64,000 bases of DNA, from positions 3,286,001 to 3,350,000 of the forward strand of contig NZ_JBBOBR010000001.1 in NCBI RefSeq assembly GCF_038002165.1, given 5' to 3'. The first letter of the stretch is position 1. Each line of letters starts with the position of its first letter. The notes beneath the pieces were generated by a model. That model worked only from the letters and a program-made list of their open reading frames with translations. It did not search any database and was not told the origin of the DNA. Made by a program: the position numbers and the translations under genes. Origin of the DNA: Cytobacillus sp. FSL H8-0458. Lineage in GTDB: Bacteria > Bacillota > Bacilli > Bacillales > Cytobacillaceae. This document shows, one piece after another, positions 1 through 7,261 of the stretch.

Positions 1-666
1 AACTAAATGACCTGTTGCACCATCTCCAACTAAAATTTCTCTTGTAATCTTTTTACGTAGTGATTTACCGACACCACCAACGATAATTTTTTCATAATTA
101 GCTGCAGGTAGCTTTGCAACTTCTTCAGTTTCTTCGTTATATGCAGTGATCTTTGTCTTATTAATATCTGCATATCCAAATTGAACATCTGTCTCATTGT
201 AGTCAACACCCTCAGCAGTGTAGCCACCTTCTCCATGACCTTTTTCGTATCCTCTACGGTAACTTTCCCCGCCTTCAAGAGGCACATGCTTAACACGATC
301 AACTAGAGAAGATACTTGATTAAATGTACCTTTGATATCTGAAGCATTGTGTTTAGCAAGTACTAGATTACTAGATGATACAGTAACCGCGCGGTTTTCT
401 AATAAATCTTGACCACGCTTTTCTGCAAGTTCAACTTCTTCACGTTTCTCAGGCTCAGCATTAAAGGTTTCAATTGTGCGAGTTTCTGGCGCTTTATTGA
501 TATTACCTGCTTCTGCAAGTAGACGTTGACGAGTTTCAATTTCTGATTGTTGATCATCAAGTTCACGTAGTTCTGTCTCAAGTGCTTTCAAATCAATTTT
601 CTCTTCTCCCTCAAGTAATGAACGGATTTCCTGTTTGCGATCTAGAATTTGTTGTAAAGTTTTCAT
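1..666 (-). CDS. phage major capsid protein, HK97 fold (partial)
   Basis: The reading frame starts at the ATG ending at 666 and runs off the left edge, so only the N-terminal 220 or so residues are visible. The start has a good ribosome binding site (AAAAAGGAGC). The first 110 residues are charged and predicted coiled coil, as in the scaffold-like delta domain of HK97 capsid proteins, which the prohead protease removes. Around residues 100 to 130 the sequence becomes neutral and enters the usual capsid N-arm. It follows portal and protease genes in the normal HK97 order (portal, protease, capsid). The assignment rests on order and on the N-terminal pattern, because the conserved capsid core is outside the window. 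Confidence 0.85.
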   Translation of the reverse strand, partial: MKTLQQILDRKQEIRSLLEGEEKIDLKALETELRELDDQQSEIETRQRLLAEAGNINKAPETRTIETFNAEPEKREEVELAEKRGQDLLENRAVTVSSSNLVLAKHNASDIKGTFNQVSSLVDRVKHVPLEGGESYRRGYEKGHGEGGYTAEGVDYNETDVQFGYADINKTKITAYNEETEEVAKLPAANYEKIIVGGVGKSLRKKITREILVGDGATGHLV

Positions 667-694
667 AAATAAATTAGCTCCTTTTTTATTAGTT

Positions 695-1279
695 TTATAG
701 GTATGTTTTTAAAATAAGTTTTTTCCTTAATTCCATTTGATTCTTTTCTTCTATGTATTCCTTGTATGGATCATGGCTTCTTGCAGAAACCTGTGAATCT
801 GGATATGCTGGAAATGCAACCGGACTAATCTCTAATAATTTTGCCTTTGTTACACTCCTAATCACATTGTCGGGATCGGATTCATCCCATTCTTCCTTTT
901 GCATATTGAATCCAAAACTAACCCCATCGACATCTCCGCGCTTAATGCTTTCAAAGGTGTCATTACCTAATGAAGTATTAGGCAAATCAAGCTCAAACCG
1001 AAGTCCAACTTCATCTTCAAATAATCTTAGAGAACCATTTTTAGTTCTTCCCAGCACCTTCGAAGTATCATGACTCCATAATGCTCTTTGGTCATCTTGT
1101 GTTAAAGTTTCAGTAAATGAACCTTTTTTAAACTGTTCCTTGAATCGTCTAAAATACCCCATTGCATGAGATTTCATTTCCCATTTAACAGCATAGCCAG
1201 AGATTGTTCTTTTACCATCTTCTGCTTCTCTAACCTCAATGCCGTCAGTTACCAGTTCCCTTTTCTCCGTCTGTTCCAT
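695..1279 (-). CDS. HK97 family prohead protease
   Basis: This 194-residue serine protease of the U35/S78 family matures the prohead by removing the capsid delta domain. The motif ALWSHDTSKVLGRT carries the conserved His and GVSFGF carries the nucleophilic Ser, both typical of the family. The start is the ATG at 1279, preceded by GGGGGTGAT. A longer open frame to 1324 has no ribosome binding site. The gene overlaps the end of the portal gene by 35 bases, which suggests coupled translation, and it is followed by the capsid gene. Length and residues look intact. Confidence 0.93.
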   Translation of the reverse strand: MEQTEKRELVTDGIEVREAEDGKRTISGYAVKWEMKSHAMGYFRRFKEQFKKGSFTETLTQDDQRALWSHDTSKVLGRTKNGSLRLFEDEVGLRFELDLPNTSLGNDTFESIKRGDVDGVSFGFNMQKEEWDESDPDNVIRSVTKAKLLEISPVAFPAYPDSQVSARSHDPYKEYIEEKNQMELRKKLILKTYL

Positions 1280-2468
1280 TTTTATCACCCCCTTCAACCT
1301 GATTAGTTTTCTTCTTATCTTCAACTAAAGCTGTATCTAGTCTTCGAATAGGCTTATCTCCACCTTCAATAGGAATAAGATTTAAGACAGTACGCCACTC
1401 ATTTGGTGTCATTGCTCCCCTATCCACCATCTGTACTAATCCAAGCTTTGTAGACATGGAGGCGTAATTAAGGTTAGACGCTTCAAAAGTAATTCGATTA
1501 CCAAACCCCCTCATTTTTCTAGAGAATAGTTTACGAGTATATTCACCAGACAATTGCATTGCTTCAGGCTCAATCTGAGACTCATAATAAGCATTCCACT
1601 CATCTTCGGTATATTCACTCTTGATAATCTTTTCATTGGTATTAAAAAAGCTAAGTATTCTCTGCATAGTCTCTTTCATCTGCTCTGCATTAGGTACATA
1701 GCTTTCTTGTTTTACTTGCTGTAAATCATAACGACTATCTGTTGCAGCTGCTCCACCATTGTCATTGTCCATAGCAAGATAATTTTTAACGAAAGTTTTA
1801 ACTTGTACTTCTTTATCCTCTTCTTTTAGAACATTATTGAATTTCAATATCCATTTAATGATTGAACTATTTTTAATGGCTTTGACAATTCCTTGATCTG
1901 TAGTTGTTACAATTTCCATAAGTCCGACTAAAGCTGGAATTGGACTTTCACCAAAGAATTCATTTTCATTGAAGTCTTTTCTTAAGTGAATAATGTCAAC
2001 ATAAGGAACAGTCATGGTCTTTCCATTTCTAAAATAGAACTTTAAATAAATATCACCTTGTAGACCCTCCACAACATCAACAGATACGCATGTAATAGGA
2101 TATATTTCAAGAGGCGTTCCAAATTCATCTCGCTTGATATATGCAAAAGCATTGTGATTTAGTTCCAATTGTGTCGCCATCTTTTCCTGAAATACTTGTC
2201 CTGTCATTAATGGGTTAGGCTCTTCAAGTAAGAAACGAATATTAACATCAGGATTCACTTTAAATTCACTTGCATTCTCTCTTATGTGCTTCCCTATAAG
2301 CTTTCCAATTGCTTTAGCTTTTGGACGAATACACGCTCGTACAATGTCACTTTTGTAAATTGTCCCATTCCAGGAATAGTACCCCTCACCTGTATCATTA
2401 AGTAATTCAAATCTTGTACCAGAGTTAGACTCAGACTTTTTCCCAAAAATTTTATCCAATAATCCCAA
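1245..2468 (-). CDS. phage portal protein, HK97 family
   Basis: This 407-residue protein forms the dodecameric vertex through which DNA is packaged. It begins MGLLDKIFGKK, typical of HK97-type portals, and contains the recognisable portal core with NHNAFAYIKRDEFGTPLEIYPI near residues 105 to 130 and the FGESPIPAL segment near 175. The C-terminal 30 residues are charged and Gly-rich. It lies 16 bases after the terminase large subunit and overlaps the protease gene, so the packaging and head genes form one operon. There is no sign of damage. Confidence 0.94.
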   Translation of the reverse strand: MGLLDKIFGKKSESNSGTRFELLNDTGEGYYSWNGTIYKSDIVRACIRPKAKAIGKLIGKHIRENASEFKVNPDVNIRFLLEEPNPLMTGQVFQEKMATQLELNHNAFAYIKRDEFGTPLEIYPITCVSVDVVEGLQGDIYLKFYFRNGKTMTVPYVDIIHLRKDFNENEFFGESPIPALVGLMEIVTTTDQGIVKAIKNSSIIKWILKFNNVLKEEDKEVQVKTFVKNYLAMDNDNGGAAATDSRYDLQQVKQESYVPNAEQMKETMQRILSFFNTNEKIIKSEYTEDEWNAYYESQIEPEAMQLSGEYTRKLFSRKMRGFGNRITFEASNLNYASMSTKLGLVQMVDRGAMTPNEWRTVLNLIPIEGGDKPIRRLDTALVEDKKKTNQVEGGDKNGTDGEKGTGN

Positions 2469-2484
2469 GTTTCCACCCCCTTTC

Positions 2485-4164
2485 TTAGATCAGATTCATG
2501 TAATCATTCTTCTTCTCTTGGAGTACTACATAGGCATTTAATAATGCAGCAGTACCATCTATACGCTTCCTTTGGTTTGCTAACTTTGTAGGCTGAATAT
2601 TGAGGTTCTTGTCAATTTCAATAGCAGTATTACTCAAACACCATTTATCAATTTGATTGTTATTGTAATTAACAATTTTCTTCTCTAAGTCTGCACCCAA
2701 TAACTTCATTGGACTTGAAAGTGTCTTCTTACCTTGGAATACTTTAATCATTGCTTCCTTGCCGAAGTGACCTTCCATTTCCTCAACCCAATAATTAGCT
2801 GACCAAGCATCATAACCTATCCACGGAAGGTAAACTCCATGAACATCTCTCATTTCAAGGAACCATTCTGTTACAAATCGAGGGTGAACTGTATTGCCAG
2901 GAGTAGTTCTCAGTAGCTCCATTTCCTTCCAAATATCATAAGGTACTTTATCCTCTTCAGTTCGTTTTTGTAAGAGATCTTCAGGTAACCAATACATTGA
3001 CTTAACATAAATATTCGGATCATCTGGAAGCATAAAAATAACCTTCGCTGCAGTAAGGTCAGTTGTAGATGAAAGATCACAACCACCTATTCCATAGGAA
3101 GGTTTAAGTTCCGCTAATTCGTATGTAGCAGTATTATTCAATTGTTCAAACGTTAACCAAGCCTCACTTGAAGTCTCTCTTATATTGAAGTCTTTACATA
3201 ATAAGTTCTTCACTAATAATGGGTTAGATTTGGCTTTATTGACTTTAGTTTCAAGTTGATCTAATTTCTTAATGGTTCCAAGTCCTGGATTTGCTTTTTT
3301 CCAACATGCTGAATCTGTCCATTCTTCACGCTTATCTAATTCATAAATGATTGGTAATACACGCTCATCTTGATATCCTTCAGGATCATCATATCCATTG
3401 ATTATTCTCTCGCACTCTTCGTATTTAATATCAAATATACCTTCTCGAACAGTACCAGCAGTAGTTGTAATAATAGATATAGGCTGTTCCCTTGCCGTCA
3501 TCCCATCGACTATTACATCGTAAAGGTTTTTATCCTCAATTGCGTGCAGTTCATCGATCAAACTGGCATGTAAATTAAGTCCGTCAAGAGTGTTACTGTC
3601 ACTACTAAGTGGTTTAAATGTTCCCTCATTGAATTCAGAAGCAATCTCTCCAACAAGTGTTTTTATCCTCTTCCTGAGTACAGGAGACTTCTTAACCATT
3701 CGCTTTGCCTCTGACCAAATAATCTTTGCTTGGTCTTTCTTTGTGGCTGCAGAAACGATTTGTGGGCCTGATTCTCCATCAGCAACCATCATGTATAAAG
3801 CAATTGCAGATCCCCACGCTGATTTTCCGTTTTTTCTAGCGACAATTAAAATAAATTCCCTATGTTTTCGAGTACCATCAATCTTATGTACAAATCCAAA
3901 TAAAGCCGATGTCATTGCCTTTTGCCATAATTCCATAATAAATGGATTATTTGTACCTTGACTGTGTTTGCAAAAATTCTCTACAAACTCAATAGCATGA
4001 TTGGCTTTCCTAGCATCATATTCCCATATGCTATTTTCATCATTCATTATATTGATTAGGTTTTGATAAACTTTTCTTACTTTTAGACTTACAACTTCTT
4101 CACCAGATTCAATTTTATTATAATACTCAATTATCGGATTATAATCTAATGGATAAGTTATCAT
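2485..4164 (-). CDS. phage terminase large subunit
   Basis: This 559-residue DNA-packaging motor has an N-terminal ATPase domain and a C-terminal nuclease domain. The Walker A region is ILIVARKNGKSAWG (residues 105 to 118), with the Arg/Lys-rich form normal for HK97-type TerL. The Walker B element is LIDE (202 to 205), followed by a TTTAG motif III. The nuclease domain begins near GGCDLSSTTDLTA (about residue 365), where the first metal-binding Asp lies. The start ATG overlaps the end of the small-subunit gene by 4 bases. The protein looks complete and functional. Confidence 0.96.
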   Translation of the reverse strand: MITYPLDYNPIIEYYNKIESGEEVVSLKVRKVYQNLINIMNDENSIWEYDARKANHAIEFVENFCKHSQGTNNPFIMELWQKAMTSALFGFVHKIDGTRKHREFILIVARKNGKSAWGSAIALYMMVADGESGPQIVSAATKKDQAKIIWSEAKRMVKKSPVLRKRIKTLVGEIASEFNEGTFKPLSSDSNTLDGLNLHASLIDELHAIEDKNLYDVIVDGMTAREQPISIITTTAGTVREGIFDIKYEECERIINGYDDPEGYQDERVLPIIYELDKREEWTDSACWKKANPGLGTIKKLDQLETKVNKAKSNPLLVKNLLCKDFNIRETSSEAWLTFEQLNNTATYELAELKPSYGIGGCDLSSTTDLTAAKVIFMLPDDPNIYVKSMYWLPEDLLQKRTEEDKVPYDIWKEMELLRTTPGNTVHPRFVTEWFLEMRDVHGVYLPWIGYDAWSANYWVEEMEGHFGKEAMIKVFQGKKTLSSPMKLLGADLEKKIVNYNNNQIDKWCLSNTAIEIDKNLNIQPTKLANQRKRIDGTAALLNAYVVLQEKKNDYMNLI

Positions 4165-4520
4165 TTACTATTCACGAAGGCATTAAACCCATCGTCCTCT
4201 GTTTTAGGCTTATCCTTTGGTAACAGGCTAAATAACTCTTTACAAACTGTTGTATATCTTTGGATCATGGTATTGTAAGTTTTTACTGCAGGACTTTCAC
4301 GTAAGATTGAGTATTCACCCTGTTGCATTTCATCAATAGCACCCTTAGCATTTATGTCTTCCTTCAGCTCATTTAATGTTGCACGCATAAAAGCAGCTTC
4401 TTGAACTAGACTCTCCACTGCAGATTTTTTGTTCTTATCGAACTCTTTGAAAATCTTGTTAAGTCTGGATACTTCTTTCTTAATGTTCTTTTCTTTTTCT
4501 GTAAGTTCCTTTTTACTCAC
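4161..4520 (-). CDS. phage terminase small subunit, P27 family
   Basis: This 119-residue, highly charged helical protein recognises the packaging site and hands DNA to TerL. It ends in the P27-type pattern with SPAVKTYNTMIQRYTTVCKE followed by LFSLLPKD. I place the start at a GTG at 4520 because GAAGGAGAGAGG lies 5 bases upstream. The open frame extends to 4568, but that extension has no ribosome binding site and crosses the GC-rich intergenic block. Its stop overlaps the TerL start. Confidence 0.88.
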   Translation of the reverse strand: MSKKELTEKEKNIKKEVSRLNKIFKEFDKNKKSAVESLVQEAAFMRATLNELKEDINAKGAIDEMQQGEYSILRESPAVKTYNTMIQRYTTVCKELFSLLPKDKPKTEDDGFNAFVNSK

Positions 4521-4590
4521 AAATCCTCTCTCCTTCTTCAAATATTCTAGGGGTGGGGTTATGTACAAACTACCTATGTGTTACAGAAAA

Positions 4591-4609
4591 GTCCGACTCG
4601 CCGGTCTCC
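4591..4609. other. candidate cos (packaging) site
   Basis: This is a short GC-rich block (GTCCGACTCGCCGGTCTCC) in very AT-rich surroundings, in the 150-base non-coding gap just upstream of terS. An HNH gene precedes terS, as in many cos-type Gram-positive phages, whose cohesive ends usually lie in this gap. No cleavage site can be read from sequence alone. The assignment is an inference from position and composition. Confidence 0.35.
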
Positions 4610-4667
4610 AAGTTTTTTTCAAATCCAAAAAGACAGGGGGACATAGAAATTTTTAAAAAATTATTTT

Positions 4668-4832
4668 TTAAACTTTTTCAATTGAAACAATTTCATCTGA
4701 TTTTATCGCAAACTCTTTTCCAACTATAAATGTTTGACTAGTTCTCAATAAATTTAATACATTAGCAAACTCTTCTTCAGTTACTTCTATTCTCATAACC
4801 TTAGTCCTCAACTGAACTCTCATTGTTGTCAT
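4668..4832 (-). CDS. small phage protein of unknown function
   Basis: This 54-residue frame is too short for routine calling. Its ATG at 4832 overlaps the stop of the HNH gene (TAATG), which suggests coupled translation. An internal Met at residue 13 gives the alternative start MRIEVTEEEFANVLN. The sequence reads like a compact alpha/beta peptide ending IKSDEIVSIEKV. I do not recognise the family. Its position between HNH and terS is common for small unknown genes in this phage group. Confidence 0.5.
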   Translation of the reverse strand: MTTMRVQLRTKVMRIEVTEEEFANVLNLLRTSQTFIVGKEFAIKSDEIVSIEKV

Positions 4833-5131
4833 TAATAATCCCTCGCTTTTTGTACCAACTCTCCATGTTCATTAAACATTAATCCATCAACCAATGGTTC
4901 TTTCCAGAAGTGTTCTTTGTTATGGCAATCCCTGCACAATAACTCAAGTAGCTCATGGTTTAAACTAATCAATGGATCATTAATATTCTCAGGTGTTAAG
5001 TAAACAGTATGGTGAACTATATCTCCACCTAATCCACAACGCTCACATAATCCATGCTGTGAAACAAAGTAAGCATTTCTACATCTCTGCCAACGTTTAG
5101 ACTTATAGAATTTTTCAGCATATGGTTTTAT
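4832..5131 (-). CDS. phage HNH endonuclease with apparent ATA start
   Basis: This 99-residue HNH nuclease of the packaging cassette works with TerS/TerL at cos in related phages. The zinc-knuckle cysteines CERC and CRDCH, the DIVHH dyad and the LNHELLELLCRDCHNKEH core are all present. The frame reads IKPYAEKFYKSKRWQRCR from an ATA codon at 5131, exactly where homologues begin with Met-Lys/Pro. A TAA lies two codons upstream and no ATG, GTG or TTG occurs before the zinc motif. GGGAG lies about 9 bases upstream of the ATA, and the ATA overlaps the stop of the previous gene (TTATAA). It is either a rare AUA start helped by coupling or a start codon lost by mutation. Confidence 0.8.
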   Translation of the reverse strand: MKPYAEKFYKSKRWQRCRNAYFVSQHGLCERCGLGGDIVHHTVYLTPENINDPLISLNHELLELLCRDCHNKEHFWKEPLVDGLMFNEHGELVQKARDY

Positions 5132-5271
5132 AACTTACCGTCTCCCTTCTTCAATAACTCCTGCATCTCTTCAAGCAATCTCAACTCTTTCTGTTTCAAC
5201 TCTTGAAGCTTCTTTAAATTGTCCTGACATTGCTGCACCAACAACTGTATATCTTCAATTGACTCCTTCAC
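5128..5271 (-). CDS. small coiled-coil peptide
   Basis: This 47-residue peptide starts from a GTG at 5271. It is almost entirely a Leu/Gln/Lys/Glu heptad-like helix (LQELKQKELRLLEEMQELLK), so a coiled coil is likely. Its start overlaps the stop of the upstream tiny membrane peptide by 4 bases (GTGA), and its stop overlaps the HNH start. Function is unknown. Paired with the membrane peptide it might be a small membrane-associated accessory protein. Confidence 0.5.
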   Translation of the reverse strand: MKESIEDIQLLVQQCQDNLKKLQELKQKELRLLEEMQELLKKGDGKL

Positions 5272-5342
5272 TTCTTCTCACCCTTATTAAACAGATATAT
5301 ACAAGCTGCCGCACTCGAAAATAACACCATCGTTGCTATCAC
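5268..5342 (-). CDS. tiny single-membrane-span peptide
   Basis: This 24-residue frame from a GTG at 5342 has AAAGGAG 8 bases upstream. It is one hydrophobic helix (VLFSSAAACIYLF) with a short basic tail (NKGEKK). It is coupled by a 4-base overlap to the coiled-coil peptide. The ribosome binding site and coupling are the only support, and no family is recognised. Confidence 0.4.
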   Translation of the reverse strand: MIATMVLFSSAAACIYLFNKGEKK

Positions 5343-5370
5343 TTTTAGCACTCCTTTAAATTTAGACAAT

Positions 5371-5398
5371 AAAAAAGAACACAGATAATACTGTGTCC
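5371..5398 (-). terminator. rho-independent terminator
   Basis: On the minus strand, ACACAG and CTGTGT form a short stem around ATTATC and are followed by CTTTTTT. It lies 24 bases after the 5422-5778 gene, so it would end transcription coming from that gene before the packaging operon. Confidence 0.55.
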
Positions 5399-5421
5399 TG
5401 TACACGTGTTTTCCTTCTTAC

Positions 5422-5778
5422 TTAATTACAACATGTATAAAGATAAGTGCCATCTATAAGCACTTGACAACCTTTACATACAAAAACTATTTCATTGCTC
5501 TCTTGATTCATTTTAACTTTTTTCAGCCCTGCATTACTGAACCATTCAGGATTTTTCTCAATGTTCTCGAGGAAAAATTCTTTTCTCAATTGGTTATTGT
5601 CTACTTTATGTCCTAGTAATTGTTTTTCAGGATAACCTTTTACATCTCTAAGCCATGTTTCCCATTTTAATGCTAACTCTGAGTAATTACCATGACCATC
5701 TAATGGTCCCCTTTGGCCTTTTGAAGCTATTTCAATACCAATACCCAACGCTCTATCCCAACTAATTTTATTCCTCAT
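5422..5778 (-). CDS. hypothetical phage protein with Cys-rich C terminus
   Basis: This 118-residue protein starts at the ATG at 5778, which has GGGAGTGAGG upstream; a longer frame to 5841 has no such site. The body is soluble and charged (WDRALGIGIEIASKGQRG, then a helical segment). The tail VFVCKGCQVLIDGTYLYTCCN has a CxxC and a terminal CC that could bind a metal. I do not recognise the family. Confidence 0.6.
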   Translation of the reverse strand: MRNKISWDRALGIGIEIASKGQRGPLDGHGNYSELALKWETWLRDVKGYPEKQLLGHKVDNNQLRKEFFLENIEKNPEWFSNAGLKKVKMNQESNEIVFVCKGCQVLIDGTYLYTCCN

Positions 5779-5887
5779 AATCCTCACTCCCTTAATGCCA
5801 AAATAATACATTTCGAGAAAGGTTACAAGAAATATTTTCAAAGTTAATAAAACAAATAAAGCACTCTCGAAGGAATGCCTAATAATT

Positions 5888-6322
5888 TTATTTACTATAT
5901 AACAATTTATCTACTTTAATAAAAATTTCTTCAATGTCACCTTGAGGAAGACCAAACTCTTTATTTGCTTTATCTAAAACAATCTCAATAGGTTGACCTT
6001 CTTCTAAATGATACTGTTTCACAAAGTTATATATCCTCATAAGTTCAACTGAAATTGCTTGCTTTCGAGTATCAAGGTCTTGTTTTCGTTTATCTAATTC
6101 TGGAGTGACTGATATCGATGAGCCATTTGTTGCGTAGATTTTATTGTCTTCTATTTCCCACCTAAAAATATTAGGACTTCTCAATCCAGGAACATGTACT
6201 AAAAAAGCTATAACATTTCCTGTATGTGACCACTCTGTTTTATATTGAGGGTACTTTTGCTCAAGAAAGTCGCCTAGTCTCTTCCCATTTTTTAATCTAT
6301 ACTCTTTAACTTTAGAAATCAT
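5888..6322 (-). CDS. hypothetical phage protein
   Basis: This 144-residue soluble protein starts at an ATG preceded by AAAGGTGGG. The N-terminal half is basic with beta-like stretches (IAFLVHVPGLRSPNIFRWEI). A central Lys/Asp/Arg-rich helix (LDKRKQDLDTRKQAI) follows, and then an acidic C-terminal half. It has no signal, membrane span or motif that I recognise. It is transcribed toward the packaging genes and diverges from the HEPN gene. Confidence 0.6.
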   Translation of the reverse strand: MISKVKEYRLKNGKRLGDFLEQKYPQYKTEWSHTGNVIAFLVHVPGLRSPNIFRWEIEDNKIYATNGSSISVTPELDKRKQDLDTRKQAISVELMRIYNFVKQYHLEEGQPIEIVLDKANKEFGLPQGDIEEIFIKVDKLLYSK

Positions 6323-6383
6323 ACAAAACCCACCTTTCTACCTATTAATTTCGACAAAGTCACTCCTTATCCTGCAAATATAG

Positions 6384-6389
6384 TATAAT
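6384..6389 (+). promoter_or_regulatory. probable -10 box for the HEPN gene
   Basis: A perfect TATAAT lies 32 bases before the GTG start of the divergent HEPN gene. No good -35 is found at 17 bases, so it may be a weak or extended promoter. It indicates that the moron has its own transcription start. Confidence 0.4.
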
Positions 6390-6420
6390 ATTGTAAATTA
6401 CTTATGGGATGGTGTAAGGT

Positions 6421-7104
6421 GTGGAGGATAAATTTAGTTGGTTTTGGTTGAGTACAGAGTTAAAATTTAATGATTTAGAAAAGTATGCAGTTAGTGTTGA
6501 AGAATTCCTCCAAAGTAAGAGCAAAGAGTTTGAAGACCTTGTTGAAAAGGAAACTCTAGGTCTCAATTATACACAACAAGAAAAACTTGAATACTTTGAC
6601 CATAAGTATGCAGATGATTATCTAAACTACAAAAACTCTTTTCCAAATATATTAAGACGATCTTTATTTCTCCATATCTACTCAACATTTGAACAACTTC
6701 TAATGTCATTATGTCTTGAATATGAGGATAAATTATCAAATAAAATAAAACTTGATGATTTAAGACATAAAGGGATAAAGAAAGCCCAAGTATTTTTAAA
6801 ACGAGCTGCCTGTATTCCTTTCCCTGATGATGTTCCAGAATGGACTAAGATAAAAAATTATAATGAAATCAGAAATCATTTTGCACATGACGGACGTAGA
6901 GTCTGCTCAGAAAACTCCAGTCTTTATAAAGCAATAATTAATACTGAAGGTGTTATCAGTAAACTAATGATTAAAGATCCAGTATCAAATGAAATCCTAC
7001 ACGACTTTGAACTTACCGAAGAATTTTGCATTAATGCTATTGAAACTATAAAAAACTTTTTATTTTTACTTGATGCCAAGATACCTATTGAGCATGTCAG
7101 ATAA
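6421..7104 (+). CDS. HEPN-fold protein, probable moron
   Basis: This 227-residue all-helical protein starts from a GTG. Residues 75 to 110 form a hydrophobic helix typical of HEPN-like proteins (RRSLFLHIYSTFEQLLMSLC). The motif EIRNHFAHDGRR (149 to 160) has the R-x4-H signature (Arg151, His156) that forms the metal-independent RNase site in many HEPN toxins and anti-phage proteins. The gene stands alone on the plus strand inside minus-strand phage genes, with its own -10 box and terminator, which is the classical layout of a lysogenic-conversion gene. No partner antitoxin is visible. Whether it is an RNase or a non-catalytic HEPN is unknown. Confidence 0.7.
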   Translation: MEDKFSWFWLSTELKFNDLEKYAVSVEEFLQSKSKEFEDLVEKETLGLNYTQQEKLEYFDHKYADDYLNYKNSFPNILRRSLFLHIYSTFEQLLMSLCLEYEDKLSNKIKLDDLRHKGIKKAQVFLKRAACIPFPDDVPEWTKIKNYNEIRNHFAHDGRRVCSENSSLYKAIINTEGVISKLMIKDPVSNEILHDFELTEEFCINAIETIKNFLFLLDAKIPIEHVR

Positions 7105-7130
7105 TAAAAGAATAAAGCCTTGATGTGTGT

Positions 7131-7164
7131 GGGTGGAGAAACTAATAATCCACCCTTTTTTTTT
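7131..7164 (+). terminator. rho-independent terminator
   Basis: GGGTGGA and TCCACCC form a 7-bp stem followed by nine T residues. It lies 27 bases after the HEPN gene and isolates it from the opposing phage genes. Confidence 0.9.
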
Positions 7165-7168
7165 GCAA

Positions 7169-7261
7169 TCACCTATGTATTTCCTTCTTATTGTCTTGCT
7201 TTATGATATGTACTACACCTGACTGATCCACTGTATACTTAATCCTTTTTCCATTCCCCAT
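7169..7261 (-). CDS. 30-residue peptide coupled to the homing endonuclease
   Basis: The ATG at 7261 overlaps the TAA stop of the HNH-AP2 gene by one base (TAATG). The peptide is MGNGKRIKYTVDQSGVVHII and ten further polar residues. Beta-strand-like basic peptides of this sort often sit beside phage nuclease genes. Function is unknown. Support is the coupled start only. Confidence 0.4.
   Translation of the reverse strand: MGNGKRIKYTVDQSGVVHIIKQDNKKEIHR

Noticed and set aside
753-1073. Plus-strand open frame opposite the prohead protease gene
   Set aside because: It mirrors an intact, well-supported protease on the minus strand, has no ribosome binding site and reads like antisense of a conserved protein.
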